From NCBI GenBank assembly GCA_963741305.1, contig CAVUHL010000003.1, forward strand, positions 1,798,001 through 1,862,000: DNA of 64,000 nucleotides, written 5' to 3'. A program made the position numbers and the translations under genes. Below, piece after piece: positions 35,088 through 44,478 of this stretch; the first letter of the stretch is position 1, and every line of letters starts with the position of its first letter. The notes below the pieces were generated by a model, which worked only from the letters and a program-made list of their open reading frames with translations, was not told the origin of the DNA and made no database searches. The stretch is from DATMER01 sp963741305 (GTDB taxonomy: Bacteria; Acidobacteriota; Thermoanaerobaculia; Multivoradales; UBA5704).

Positions 35088-38000
35088 CAGGCTGTCGCCC
35101 GCTCCTCCTCGGGTTGGACCTCTTCCATCTGGACGGAGACCAGCTTCGAGACGCCCTTCTCTTCCATGGTCACGCCGTAGAGCGTGCCTGCGACTTCCAT
35201 GGTCAGCTTGTTGTGGGTGATGACGATGAACTGGGTGTTCTCCGACATCTCCCGCAGCACGTCCACGAAGCGGGTGGTGTTCACGTCGTCGAGCGGCGCG
35301 TCCACCTCGTCCAGGATGCAGAAAGGCGAGGGCTTGGTCTTGAAAAGCGCGAAGAGCAGGGCGATCGCGGTCAGGGCCTTCTCGCCGCCGGACATCAGCA
35401 TCAGGTTCTGCAGGCGCTTGCCCGGCGGGCGGGCCAGGATCTCGATGCCGCTCTCCAGCATGTCTTCCTCATCCAGGAGGCGCATCTCGGCCTCGCCGCC
35501 GCGGAACAGGCGCGCGAAAGTCTGGCCGAAGTGGGCGTTGACTTCCTGGAACGTGGCCCGGAAGCGCTCGCCGGAGGCCTCGTTGATCTCCTTGATGGTC
35601 TTCCTCAGGCTGTCCACCGAGTTGGCCACGTCGGCGCGCTGGGTGGTGAGGAACTGGAAGCGCTCTTCCTGCTCGTCGTGCTCCTGCACGGCCAACAGGT
35701 TCACGGGACCGAGCCGCTCCAGCGCCGCCTTGGTGCGCGCCAGCTCCGCTTCTGTCTCGATGAGATCGGATGGCGGCTCTCCCACCTCCTCGGCCGGCGG
35801 CAGCGGCTTTTCGAAGTGCTCGTGGAAGGTCACGTTCAGGTGCTCGGCGTCCTGGCGGAGCGCGGCGTGGGCGATCCGGTGCTCTTCGACCTCGGCTTTG
35901 ACGGCGTCCCGGCGCTCGCGGGTCGCGTGGATGCGCTCGTCCAGGCCGTGGATCTCCTCGCGCCGCTCGTCAAGCCGCTGCTGCTCCTCCAGGACCCCCT
36001 CTTCCGCGGCAGCCCGGCGCTCCAGTGCGCTCTGCAGCTCCTCCTGGGCCTTGACGATCGCCGCCTCCAGGTCGCTCCGGCGCGAGGCAAGCTTGTCCGC
36101 GTCCTCCCGCCAGAGGGCCACCTGCCGCCGTCCGCGGTCCACCTCGGCACGGAGGCGCGCCTCCTCGCGGTCGTGCGACTCCAGCCGCTCGTCGAGCAGC
36201 TCCAGGCGCCCGCGCCGTCCGGCGCTCGCGGTGCGCAGCGCCTCGCGGGAGGCCTTGGATGCTTCCAGCTCAGCTTGGGCGCGGTCGAACGCCTCCTGGA
36301 GCGAGGCATTGCGCTCTTCCGCGGCGGCCAGCTCGTCCTGGGACTGCTGGCGGCGCTGGGTCACGCGCTCGATCTCGCGGGCGATCTCCTGCTGCTCGGT
36401 GGTCAGGGTCTCCTGCTCGGTGGTAAGGCGCCGATGGCGGGTCGCCGCATCCTCCTGGCGGGCGCGGTGGACGGCCAGCTCCTGCCGGAGCTGCGCAACC
36501 TCTCCCTGGAGCCGGTTGGACTCTTTCGCCAGATTTGCCCGCTCGGTGACCAGGCGCTCCAGCTCGGAGGTGGACTCGCGAAGCTGGCGCTCCAGGTCGG
36601 GGATCGCTTTCGCCAGCGTGGCCAGCTCGCTCTCGCGCTCCAGCACGCCCGGCGTGGCGATGTCGCCTTCGACATGGAAGGTGCCGGCCTGCACCCAGAC
36701 GCCCTCGCGGCTCAGGAAGGCATAGCCGGGATGGAGGCGGGCCAGCCGCTCGGCGTCGGCCGCGGAGCGCACCAGGAAGGCGGGCGGCAGTGCGGCAGCC
36801 AATTCCTCGGGCAGCGCGAGCGCCTCGCCCAGGGAGAGGACCACCGCAGGATCGTCCACCATGGGGACGTGCTGCTCGTCCGAGGAAGGCCGGCGCTCGA
36901 CGAGCACCGCGGCCGAGCGGCCGGCCAGTGCCTGGGCAAGGTCGCGGGCCGAGGCACCCGGCTCGAGGACGACGGCATCGGCGAGGCTGCCCAGGTAGAC
37001 GTCCAGGCTGCGCTCCCAGCCTTCCAGCGCCTTGGCCTGGCCGGCGAGCCAGGCGGGCTCGGCGAGGCCGGCGGAGGAGAGGGCCTTCTCCAGGGCGGCC
37101 CGGCGCTGGGCGTGGGCACGGGAGAGCTCGGCAAGGATGCGCTGGCGCTGGCGCGAGCCCGTGAGCTGGTCTTCGAGGCCGCGCTTGCGCTCGGAGGACT
37201 CGGCCTCGCGGCGCATCGTGATCTCCAGGGCGGCGACGACCCGCTCCTGGTCGGCCGACTTGCCGGTGAGCGCGGTCTCCGATCCCTTGACCTTCTCCTG
37301 GGCCAGGGCGAGGCCCTCGCCGGCCTGCTTCAGCTCGTGGGCGTGCTGGGTCAGCTCCTGGTCGAGGTGATGGCGGCGGAAGTTGCCGCGCTCCAGCTCG
37401 ATCTGGGCCTGCTGAACCCTCTGCCGGAACCCGTTGATCTCGTTGACCGCGGCGGCGAGCTGGCTGCGCACGGCTTCGACGCGGGCGGCAACCTGCTGCA
37501 GGTCGCGCTCGGCCGAGGCGATCTGGCGCTCGTCGGCTTCAACCGCCTGGGCAGCCTGCTCGCGCTCGGCCGCGAGCTCGATGCGCCGTTCCTCCAGGGC
37601 CTCCAGGGCGTCCACATGAGCCTGGATCTCGGCTTCGCGGCGCTCGGCCATGCCGCGGTCCTGCTCGGCGCGGTCGCCGATCTCCTTGACGGTCTGGCGG
37701 TTGGCCTTGAGGAACTCCTGCCGGCCCTCGATCGTGGCGGCGAGCTCGGCGACCTTCTGGTGCCGCTCGGCCATGGCGCGGGCCAGCTCGTCGAGCCGCT
37801 GCCGGCCTTGCGCGAGCGCGGCCTCGTCGCGGTGCAGGTCGGCGGCGAGCCCGGCCTCGCGGGTTGTGGCTTCCTCGATCTTGGTGCGCAGCTCGTGCAG
37901 GCGGGCGGAGAGGGTGGCCCAGCGGCCGGCGAGGACTTTCTCCAGCAGCTCGCGGTACTCGACTTCCTTCTCCTGGTAGCGCCGCGCCGCACCGGCCTGG

Positions 38001-38623
38001 CGCTTGAGGGAGCGCAGGGCGCGCTCGACCTCGGAGATCACGTCGTCCAGGCGGAGGAGGTTGGCCGTGGCTTCCTGGAGCTTCACCTCGGCCACGCTCT
38101 TGCGCGCCTTGTAGCGGGTGATGCCCGCGGCTTCCTCGATGAGCTTGCGGCGCTCCTGCGGCTTGCCGGAGAGGATCATCCCGATCTTGCCCTGCTCGAT
38201 GACCGAGTAGGCGCGGATGCCCAGGCCGGTGTCCATCAGGATGTCCTTGATCTCCTTCATGCGCACGACCCGGCCGTTGAGCCGGTACTGGCTCTCGCCA
38301 CCGCGGAAGACCCGGCGGCCGATGGTCATCCAGCCGCCGTCTGCGCCCTGGAAGGAGGAGTCGGTCTCCAGAGTCAGCGTGCACTCGGCCATGCCCAGGG
38401 GCTTGCGGTGCTCGGCGCCGTTGAAGATGACGTCCTCCATCGTGCCGCCGCGCAGGGACTTGGCGCTCTGCTCGCCAAGCACCCAGGTCATGGCTTCCGA
38501 CAGGTTGCTCTTGCCGCACCCGTTCGGACCGACGATGGCCGTAATCCCGCCCGCGAATTCCACGCGGACCGGGTCGACGAAAGATTTGAATCCGGAGATC
38601 TCGAGCCGTTTGACTTTCAGCAT
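35087..38623 (-). CDS. smc: Chromosome partition protein SMC
   Basis: 1178-residue condensin ATPase. Walker A GPNGCGKS (32-39) follows MLKVKRLEISGFKSF, the standard SMC start. Long coiled coils flank a hinge at about 500-650, and the C-terminal head has the signature MSGGEKA and Walker B FCILDEVDAPLDD. It organises and segregates the chromosome with ScpA/ScpB, which are not in this window. Start at ATG 38623 is fixed by this conserved beginning; AGGGG lies upstream. Followed by dinB-like and L,D-transpeptidase genes on the same strand. Confidence 0.97.
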   Translation of the reverse strand: MLKVKRLEISGFKSFVDPVRVEFAGGITAIVGPNGCGKSNLSEAMTWVLGEQSAKSLRGGTMEDVIFNGAEHRKPLGMAECTLTLETDSSFQGADGGWMTIGRRVFRGGESQYRLNGRVVRMKEIKDILMDTGLGIRAYSVIEQGKIGMILSGKPQERRKLIEEAAGITRYKARKSVAEVKLQEATANLLRLDDVISEVERALRSLKRQAGAARRYQEKEVEYRELLEKVLAGRWATLSARLHELRTKIEEATTREAGLAADLHRDEAALAQGRQRLDELARAMAERHQKVAELAATIEGRQEFLKANRQTVKEIGDRAEQDRGMAERREAEIQAHVDALEALEERRIELAAEREQAAQAVEADERQIASAERDLQQVAARVEAVRSQLAAAVNEINGFRQRVQQAQIELERGNFRRHHLDQELTQHAHELKQAGEGLALAQEKVKGSETALTGKSADQERVVAALEITMRREAESSERKRGLEDQLTGSRQRQRILAELSRAHAQRRAALEKALSSAGLAEPAWLAGQAKALEGWERSLDVYLGSLADAVVLEPGASARDLAQALAGRSAAVLVERRPSSDEQHVPMVDDPAVVLSLGEALALPEELAAALPPAFLVRSAADAERLARLHPGYAFLSREGVWVQAGTFHVEGDIATPGVLERESELATLAKAIPDLERQLRESTSELERLVTERANLAKESNRLQGEVAQLRQELAVHRARQEDAATRHRRLTTEQETLTTEQQEIAREIERVTQRRQQSQDELAAAEERNASLQEAFDRAQAELEASKASREALRTASAGRRGRLELLDERLESHDREEARLRAEVDRGRRQVALWREDADKLASRRSDLEAAIVKAQEELQSALERRAAAEEGVLEEQQRLDERREEIHGLDERIHATRERRDAVKAEVEEHRIAHAALRQDAEHLNVTFHEHFEKPLPPAEEVGEPPSDLIETEAELARTKAALERLGPVNLLAVQEHDEQEERFQFLTTQRADVANSVDSLRKTIKEINEASGERFRATFQEVNAHFGQTFARLFRGGEAEMRLLDEEDMLESGIEILARPPGKRLQNLMLMSGGEKALTAIALLFALFKTKPSPFCILDEVDAPLDDVNTTRFVDVLREMSENTQFIVITHNKLTMEVAGTLYGVTMEEKGVSKLVSVQMEEVQPEEERATA

Positions 38624-38745
38624 GTTTGATGCGCCCCTGGCCAGTGGAGGGCAGGATACCAGACGCTCGGAAGCCACTACAAGGTGTGGTGGAGACTGGT
38701 TTCGTACCACAAGATGTGGTAGGGAAGCGCCGGCACGCCGGGAGG

Positions 38746-39165
38746 TTAAGCCTTGAGCAGAGGGCAGTAGCTCTCGATCTCCATGTCCCGCAGTACGAGG
38801 GCGAACGGCCGATCCATCGTGATCACGGTGGCACCCGATCGACGGGCCAGGACGGCGTACGTCATGTCGTAGACGCTTCGCTGGTGTTTGGCCGCCGCGA
38901 CCAGGGCCTCCGGCGCCAGTGTACGTTGAGGGACCATGTTGTCCACGATCCCCATGGCTTGCTCGAGCCGAGTGAGGGCCAGGTCGAGAGTGAGCTCCCC
39001 GGCCCGAACATATTTCCAGAACGCGTTTGCGGCCTCGGAACAGAAGAGGTCCGGTGCCGTGACGATCGCCGCCTCTTCCAGCTTGGTAATCAGATGAGCT
39101 GCGTGCTGACTGTTCAGGACGAGATGCACGGCAGCGGAGGCATCCAGGACAGCGCGGATTGTCAA
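38746..39165 (-). CDS. vapC: VapC-type PIN-domain toxin
   Basis: 139 residues. PIN nuclease acidic residues: Asp8 in RAVLDASAAVHL, a Glu in CSEAANAFWKY, Asp near YDMTYAVLARR and Asp in ITMDRPFA. It would cut RNA. ATG overlaps the stop of the RHH antitoxin gene (39162-39165), the usual antitoxin-first order. Confidence 0.88.
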   Translation of the reverse strand: MTIRAVLDASAAVHLVLNSQHAAHLITKLEEAAIVTAPDLFCSEAANAFWKYVRAGELTLDLALTRLEQAMGIVDNMVPQRTLAPEALVAAAKHQRSVYDMTYAVLARRSGATVITMDRPFALVLRDMEIESYCPLLKA

Positions 39166-39407
39166 CGCTCCCGATCCTCGCGGATCAGATCCTCAGGAGC
39201 TTGGGACAGCCGGTGCGGCGGCTCATTCTCGACCCTCCCCCTCAGCTCTTTAAGTATTTCTAGCCGCCGTTCCCGCGCGGTCAACTCCGGGATTCGGCGC
39301 AGCTCTACAATGGCCTGCTGAGCCAGGCTTCGGTGCTCGGCCTGAGCGCGGAAGGAAAGCGCTTCGTACACGTCATCGGGCAAATCGCGGATCTGCAAGG
39401 AAGCCAT
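39162..39407 (-). CDS. vapB: FitA/VapB-like ribbon-helix-helix antitoxin
   Basis: 81 residues from ATG 39407. MASLQIRDLPDDVYEALSFR is a typical FitA-type ribbon-helix-helix DNA-binding start (beta strand LQIRDLP, then helix), followed by a toxin-binding tail. Start chosen for GGGGGG five bases upstream; a longer form to 39443 would begin inside the probable operator. It represses its own operon and neutralises the PIN toxin. Confidence 0.85.
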   Translation of the reverse strand: MASLQIRDLPDDVYEALSFRAQAEHRSLAQQAIVELRRIPELTARERRLEILKELRGRVENEPPHRLSQAPEDLIREDRER

Positions 39408-39423
39408 TCCAGCCCCCCTTTCT

Positions 39424-39435
39424 TGATGATCATCA
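39424..39435. promoter_or_regulatory. Palindromic operator candidate for the VapBC operon
   Basis: TGATGATCATCA, a perfect 12-bp palindrome, 16 bases before the antitoxin start and facing the divergent permease gene. Its position suits autoregulation by the RHH antitoxin. Confidence 0.55.
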
Positions 39436-39487
39436 TAATGCATGCGTTTCGCCGGAGCAACGCAATTTGTGTAGACTTTCCGCTGCC

Positions 39488-40108
39488 ATGGATCACACCG
39501 TCTGGTTCGCCGCGCTCGCCGGCCTGCTCGCGGGGCTCACTCACGCCTTGGCGGGGCCGGACCATCTGTCCGCCGTCGCCCCGCTCGTGGTGGGGGAGCG
39601 GCGCAGCGGGTGGGGCACGGGCCTGCTCTGGGGGATTGGTCACAGCGTCGGCGTCTGGATGGTGGGCCTGCTGGCGCTCGCACTCCGGGACGTGCTCCCC
39701 TTGGAACGGGTCTCCTCCTGGAGCGAACGGATGGTCGGCGCGGTCCTGATCGCGGTCGGCCTTTGGGGGCTGCGCAAGGCGTTCGCGCCGCGGCTCGAAG
39801 AGGAGGCCGCTCATCACCACCCCCGACACGGCTTGGCCGCCCTTTGGATCGGGGGTCTTCATGGCTTGGCGGGTAGCGCGCACATCCTCGGGCTCTTCCC
39901 CGCCCTGGCTCTCCCCTCACGGGCGTCGTCGCTGGCCTACATGGGCGGTTTCGGCCTGGGGGCGATCGTGGCCATGGTGGCTTTCGCCTCGGCGCTCGGC
40001 CTCGCGGCCGCCCGGCTGGCCGCCTTTGGAGATCGGGGATACCAAGCCCTCCTCGGCGGCGCCTCGGCAGCATCGATCGTGCTCGGGGGTTTCTGGTTGA
40101 TGTCGTGA
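39488..40108 (+). CDS. NicO/UreH-like metal permease
   Basis: 206 residues, about six membrane segments. HALAGPDHLSAVAPL (about 18-32) is the family's metal-binding motif in the first segments; GIGHSVGVW follows; a His-rich loop (EEEAAHHHPRHG) precedes GLHGLAGSAHILGLFPAL. Related proteins move nickel or cobalt or are urease accessory UreH. No urease or hydrogenase genes are nearby. No clear Shine-Dalgarno. A GTG overlap couples it to the esterase gene. Confidence 0.78.
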   Translation: MDHTVWFAALAGLLAGLTHALAGPDHLSAVAPLVVGERRSGWGTGLLWGIGHSVGVWMVGLLALALRDVLPLERVSSWSERMVGAVLIAVGLWGLRKAFAPRLEEEAAHHHPRHGLAALWIGGLHGLAGSAHILGLFPALALPSRASSLAYMGGFGLGAIVAMVAFASALGLAAARLAAFGDRGYQALLGGASAASIVLGGFWLMS

Positions 40109-40863
40109 CGCGGCGCGACCTGCTATCCCTGGCATGCGTGAGCTTGGTGGCAGCGTGCCAGGGATCCAGAAGGAAGGAGGACTCCTTGGTCACTACGGCA
40201 CGAGAGGACGCGCGGCTGCTGGCACGGCCCGGCCGTCCGAAGGTGGCCGCGGAGCCGGGCCTGCATGAGCTCGGACTGGGTCAAGAGCGGGACGGCTTCC
40301 TCTACGTACCCAAGGGATACAGCGCGGACCGTCCCGCGCCGCTCGCCGTGATGCTGCACGGCGCCGGAGGGAGCGCCCGGCCCGCCCTGGGCCCGTTTCA
40401 AGGGCTCGCGGACGATGCCGGGCTGGTCCTCCTCGCGATCGATTCCCGGCGGCAGACCTGGGACGTGATCCAGGGAGGGTACGGTCCCGACGTGGCCTTC
40501 CTCGACCGCGCCCTGGAGCTGACCTTCGCCCGCTGCGCCATCGACCGGGCGCGGATCGCGGCCGAGGGATTCTCGGACGGCGCCTCCTACGCGTTATCGA
40601 TAGGAATCACAAACGGCGACCTCTTCAGCCACGTGATCGCCTTCTCGCCGGGATTCATGGCTCCGAAGGAGCAGCACGGGGCGCCAGAGATCTACATCTC
40701 GCACGGCACGAGGGACCAGATCCTGCCCATTGACTCCTGCAGCCGCAAGCTCGTCCCGCGACTCCGGAGCGCCGGCTATGAAGTGCTCTACCACGAGTTC
40801 GATGGCCCGCACATGGTGCCGGAGGACATCGCAAGTGAGGCGCTGGAGTGGTTTACTGGGTAG
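40105..40863 (+). CDS. Esterase, PHB-depolymerase/EsD-like alpha/beta hydrolase lipoprotein
   Basis: 252 residues. GTG start overlaps the permease stop. N terminus MTRRDLLSLACVSLVAAC has twin arginines and a lipobox (VAAC), so probably exported and lipid-anchored. LAVMLHGAGGSARP is the oxyanion motif, GFSDGASYAL the nucleophile Ser elbow, ISHGTRDQILP the acid Asp, and FDGPHMVP the catalytic His. Substrate unknown. Confidence 0.82.
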   Translation: MTRRDLLSLACVSLVAACQGSRRKEDSLVTTAREDARLLARPGRPKVAAEPGLHELGLGQERDGFLYVPKGYSADRPAPLAVMLHGAGGSARPALGPFQGLADDAGLVLLAIDSRRQTWDVIQGGYGPDVAFLDRALELTFARCAIDRARIAAEGFSDGASYALSIGITNGDLFSHVIAFSPGFMAPKEQHGAPEIYISHGTRDQILPIDSCSRKLVPRLRSAGYEVLYHEFDGPHMVPEDIASEALEWFTG

Positions 40864-40887
40864 AGCCCGCCTCCGGGGCTGATGCGT

Positions 40888-40905
40888 TTACAATTGCGGT
40901 TGTAA
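40888..40905. promoter_or_regulatory. Inverted repeat upstream of the second PIN module
   Basis: TTACAA, six bases, TTGTAA, ending 14 bases before the GTG of the antitoxin gene. It also contains a -10-like TACAAT. Likely operator or promoter of the module. Confidence 0.5.
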
Positions 40906-40919
40906 CGGAGGGCTTGGCC

Positions 40920-41186
40920 GTGCATGCTCACAAGCTGAAGGTGACAATCCAAGAAGACCATCGAGTCGAGGTCCGGCTCCCGGACGACTTTCCGGAAGGG
41001 CCTGCCGAGGTCATCATCCTCACGAGCCGGCACGCTCCGGAGGAGAAAGAAATCCTTGAGGCACCGCCACGGTTCCAGATCCGCGCCTTCGTCGACGGCC
41101 TCCAGCCTGGGATCGATCCCGAAAAGATGAACCAACTGTCGGGCCAGCTCGAAGCGGAAGACATCGCGCGGAAGCTCCGAGGATGA
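40920..41186 (+). CDS. Antitoxin-type protein paired with a PIN toxin
   Basis: 88 residues from GTG 40920, with GGAGGG eight bases upstream. The N terminus KVTIQEDHRVEVRLPDDFPE looks like a small beta-rich AbrB-like or Phd-like domain, then FQIRAFVDGLQPGIDPEKMN and an acidic helix. Assigned as antitoxin because its stop overlaps a PIN-domain gene (ATGA). Family not recognised with certainty. Confidence 0.7.
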   Translation: MHAHKLKVTIQEDHRVEVRLPDDFPEGPAEVIILTSRHAPEEKEILEAPPRFQIRAFVDGLQPGIDPEKMNQLSGQLEAEDIARKLRG

Positions 41187-41617
41187 TCCTTCCGGATCTC
41201 AACCTCATCCTTCATGCCCATAACCGTGGGGCAGCCTCTCACCTGCCGGCAAAAGCGTGGTGGGAGGCCGTGTTGAGCAGCCAGCGTCCGGTGGGGCTCT
41301 GCTGGGTGGTAATGCTGGGATTCATTCGGCTATCCACCCACACCAGCGTTTTCAGAGAACCTTTGCCAGTCAAGGCCGCATGCAGCGAGGTTCGTGCTTG
41401 GCTTGCACAGCCCCAGGTGATCGTTTTGGAGCCTGGGCGGGGTCATGCCTCGATTCTCTTCGATCTTCTGGAGAGGCTTGGCACTGGGGGCAACCTGACG
41501 ACCGATGCCCATCTGGCTGCTCTGGCGATTGAGCACCAATGCGAGCTGTGTTCGACCGACTCGGACTTTGGTCGTTTCCCGGGACTCAGGTGGACGAATC
41601 CGCTGAGCCTACGCTGA
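41183..41617 (+). CDS. PIN-domain toxin (VapC-like, TA-system type)
   Basis: 144 residues. Asp5 in ILPDLNLILHAHN, a conserved Glu/Trp-containing helix (AKAWWEAVLSS), TTDAHLAALAIEH with the third acidic residue, and CSTDSDFGRFPGLRW with the last Asp: the pattern of VapC proteins of the sVapC or TTHA type. RNA-cleaving toxin of a second module 1.8 kb from the first. Confidence 0.85.
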   Translation: MILPDLNLILHAHNRGAASHLPAKAWWEAVLSSQRPVGLCWVVMLGFIRLSTHTSVFREPLPVKAACSEVRAWLAQPQVIVLEPGRGHASILFDLLERLGTGGNLTTDAHLAALAIEHQCELCSTDSDFGRFPGLRWTNPLSLR

Positions 41618-41622
41618 GCCGC

Positions 41623-41910
41623 CTACGGCCGGATCTCCACCACCGTCCCCACCTCCACAGCCGCCCAGATCTCCTCGATCTCCTCGTTCGTAACCGCCAC
41701 GCACCCCAGCGTCCAATCCGTGGTGCGGTGGAGATTGCCCAGATACGCGAAGCTCTTGCCCAAGCCGTGGATCATGATGTCCCCTCCGGGCGAGCAGCCC
41801 CGCTTCAGGATGCGGTCGGCCTTTTCCAGGGCGGCGGGCGCGCTCGTGGCGAGCGCGAGCACCCCTAGAAGAGTAGGAATCCAGAGCCGGCACAGACGCG
41901 GAGCGGTCAT
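41623..41910 (-). pseudogene. YafK-like L,D-transpeptidase with central deletion
   Basis: 95 residues. A signal peptide (WIPTLLGVLALATSAPA), then ALEKADRILKRGCSPGGDIM. The first half of the YkuD domain, usually 60-80 residues between the ADR(I/V)L strand and PGGDIxIHG, is absent. The catalytic His (IHGL) and Cys (WTLGCVAV) remain. The frame is intact, so a short protein could be made, but it lacks half the fold. Convergent with the PIN toxin gene, five bases apart. Confidence 0.65.
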
Positions 41911-41951
41911 TGTCCGTAGAATACGTGGACAAGGTCACGGAGGTTTAACTT

Positions 41952-44420
41952 ATGCGCGATACGCTGCGGCAGCTCTCAACGGCTTTCCGTTCGCTCTCCC
42001 GCCAGCCGGCAGTGATGCTGCCGGCCGTGCTGACGCTGGCGCTCGGCATCGGGGCCAACACGGCCCTGTTCGCCTACCTGGCGGCGATCGTCTGGCCTAC
42101 GGTCGACGCTCCGCAAGAGGAACGCATTGTCTCGGTCTATGCCGGGACCGAGGAGGAGCCGCGCAGGGCCCACTCCTACCTCGAGTACCAGGACTTCCTG
42201 AAGAGCCAGACTGCCGTGGTGGACCTCGTCGGCACGTCCCGCTTTGGCGCTTCTATCGTCCACGGCGAGCGGACCTCCTACGCCTGGAGCGCGCTGGTGA
42301 CGGGCAACTACTTCGGGTTCTTCAACACGCGCCCCAGGATGGGCAGGCTCCTCCAACCCGCGGACGACCGGCCGGACGCGCCGCCCGTGGCCGTCCTCAG
42401 CCACCGCTTCTGGCAGGGCACCCTGGGCGGGAGCCCCGACGTCGTGGGCCGCGAGCTGCGCATCAACGGCATGGGCCTGACGGTGGTCGGCGTCGCGGCC
42501 GAGGGGTTCCAGGGGTTCAGCCTGGCCTCGGCGATCTATGTGCCGGCAAGCCTGACCGACCGGTTGACCGCCGTGCCGCGGCTCCACGAGCGCGATGCCG
42601 AGTGGCTGGCCATCAACGGCCGGCTCGCTCCCGGGGTGAGCAGGGAAAAGGCGCAGGCGGCGCTGGCCGTGCTCGGCCGGTCGCTCGACGCCGCGGCGCC
42701 GCTTCCCGACGGCAAGCCGCGCCGCATGGACGTGATGCTATATGGCGAGTACGACTCCGGGTGGGGGGATCCGGAGTGGCTCGACCGGACGCAAATGCTC
42801 ATGGGCGTGGCCTCCGCCTTCCTCCTCCTGGCGTGCGTGAGCATCGCCAACCTGCTGCTGGCTCGGGCCATCTCGAAGCAGCGGGAGTGGGGGATCCGGG
42901 CGTCGCTCGGCGCCAGCCGGGCATGGCTGCTCTCCGGCGTGCTGGCCGAGAGCCTGGTGCTCTGCCTGCTGGGCGGCGTGCTGGGCCTCGGGGTGGCCGC
43001 CGTCCTTGCGCGGAGGATCGAGTCCTACGTGATGACCCCGCCGAGCGGCTTGGGCGACTGGGCGGAGGGGACGCGGCTGTTGCAGGTCGACGGCCGCATC
43101 GCCGCCTTCGCCGCGCTCACCACGATGCTCTGCGCGCTCTTGGGCGCGCTTGGCCCGGCGCTGCGTGTGATGCGCGGAGACCTCCTCGGCCCCCTCAAGA
43201 GCGACGCCTCGGCCAGCGGTACTGGCGGGGGTGGAGGAGGGCTTGCGCCGCGCAAGGTCCTCGTCGTGGTCCAGGTCGCCCTCTCCGTCCTCCTCCTCCT
43301 GACCGGAGGCCTCCTGGTCCGCACCCTGGGACAGGCGCAGCGGGTGGACCCGGGCTTCGATCCCGACGGTCTGCTCCTGGTCACGATGAACATCCCACGC
43401 AACGTCACGAATGCCGAGGGTGGGGCCGGCATCTACCACCGGGTGATGGAGGCGGCGCGGTCGACGCCCGGCGTAACCGTGGCGAGCCTCGCCCACGTCC
43501 TGCCGGTCGCGGGCATGACGCGGACGTTGCAGGCGGCGAGCCTGGACCGCCCGGATGAGCCGTTCGAGGTCGCCTTCAACTCGGTGGCGCCGGCCTACTT
43601 CGAGACCGTGGGCATCCCGATCCTGGCCGGACGGGCCCTGGACGAACGGGACCGCGAGGATGCTCCCCGGGCAGTGGTGGTGAGCCGCGGCATGGCGCGG
43701 AAGCTGTGGGGAGAGGAGGCCGCCGTCGGCCGCACCCTGCGCCTGGTCGACCAGGCTGCTCCGGAGGTCGCGAAGACGCCCTTCGAGGTGGTGGGCGTGG
43801 CGAAGGACATCCGCTCCTCGCTGATGGAGGAGCCGGGGCCGATGATCTATCTCTCCCACGAGCAGCGCCAGCACCCGCGCATGACGCTCCTGGTGCGCTC
43901 GGCGGCAGCCACTCCCTTGGCCGTGCTCGCGCCGGAGCTGCGCAGGGCGCTCCGCGAAGCCCATCCGGACCTGTCCATCGTCAACCTGGCGAGCAGCCGC
44001 GAGCACATCGCGCAAGGCCTTACCGAGCAGAGGATGTACGCCGAGATCGCCGGCCTGTTCGCGATGCTCGGGCTCGGCGTGGCGGTGGTGGGCCTGTTCG
44101 GCCTGCTGAGCTACTCGGTGAGCCTGCGGGGGCGGGAGTTCGGCATCCGCATGGCCATCGGCGCCCGGCCGCAGGACGTGCAGCGGCTCGTGGTCAGTCA
44201 GGGCATGGCGCTCGTGGCCTGTGGGGTGGTTGGAGGGGTGGCGGGCGCGCTCGCGCTGACCCGCGCCGTGTCCGGCATGCTGTACGGGATCGAGGCGACG
44301 GACCCGCTCACTTTCGTGGCCGTGCCCGTGGCCCTGGCCCTGGTCTCCCTGATCGCCTGCTATTTCCCCGCCCGCCGGGCGGCGCGGCTCAATCCCACGG
44401 TGGCGCTCAAGGGAACGTAG
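41952..44420 (+). CDS. ADOP-family (MacB/FtsX-like) permease
   Basis: 822 residues. N-terminal segment and periplasmic domain of MacB type (LALGIGANTALFAYLAAIV; AVLSHRFWQGTLGGSPDVVG), then two FtsX modules, each with three membrane segments (GVASAFLLLACVSIANLLLA; LFAMLGLGVAVVGLFGLLSY). It ends in the conserved ARRAARLNPTVALKGT. This duplicated permease without its own ATPase gene beside it is the ADOP family, greatly expanded in Acidobacteriota. It probably works with a MacB-like ATPase encoded elsewhere. AGGAGG or GGAGG lies upstream of ATG 41952. Confidence 0.9.
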   Translation: MRDTLRQLSTAFRSLSRQPAVMLPAVLTLALGIGANTALFAYLAAIVWPTVDAPQEERIVSVYAGTEEEPRRAHSYLEYQDFLKSQTAVVDLVGTSRFGASIVHGERTSYAWSALVTGNYFGFFNTRPRMGRLLQPADDRPDAPPVAVLSHRFWQGTLGGSPDVVGRELRINGMGLTVVGVAAEGFQGFSLASAIYVPASLTDRLTAVPRLHERDAEWLAINGRLAPGVSREKAQAALAVLGRSLDAAAPLPDGKPRRMDVMLYGEYDSGWGDPEWLDRTQMLMGVASAFLLLACVSIANLLLARAISKQREWGIRASLGASRAWLLSGVLAESLVLCLLGGVLGLGVAAVLARRIESYVMTPPSGLGDWAEGTRLLQVDGRIAAFAALTTMLCALLGALGPALRVMRGDLLGPLKSDASASGTGGGGGGLAPRKVLVVVQVALSVLLLLTGGLLVRTLGQAQRVDPGFDPDGLLLVTMNIPRNVTNAEGGAGIYHRVMEAARSTPGVTVASLAHVLPVAGMTRTLQAASLDRPDEPFEVAFNSVAPAYFETVGIPILAGRALDERDREDAPRAVVVSRGMARKLWGEEAAVGRTLRLVDQAAPEVAKTPFEVVGVAKDIRSSLMEEPGPMIYLSHEQRQHPRMTLLVRSAAATPLAVLAPELRRALREAHPDLSIVNLASSREHIAQGLTEQRMYAEIAGLFAMLGLGVAVVGLFGLLSYSVSLRGREFGIRMAIGARPQDVQRLVVSQGMALVACGVVGGVAGALALTRAVSGMLYGIEATDPLTFVAVPVALALVSLIACYFPARRAARLNPTVALKGT

Positions 44421-44478
44421 AACCGGGAAACTTTTGGCGCCGTCCGTCGCCTATGGAAGACGACACGAAGGAGCCATC

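Noticed and set aside
34694..38629. A 1311-codon open frame on the plus strand
   Set aside because: It is antisense to smc, has no domain or signal, and reflects codon bias of the high-GC opposite strand.
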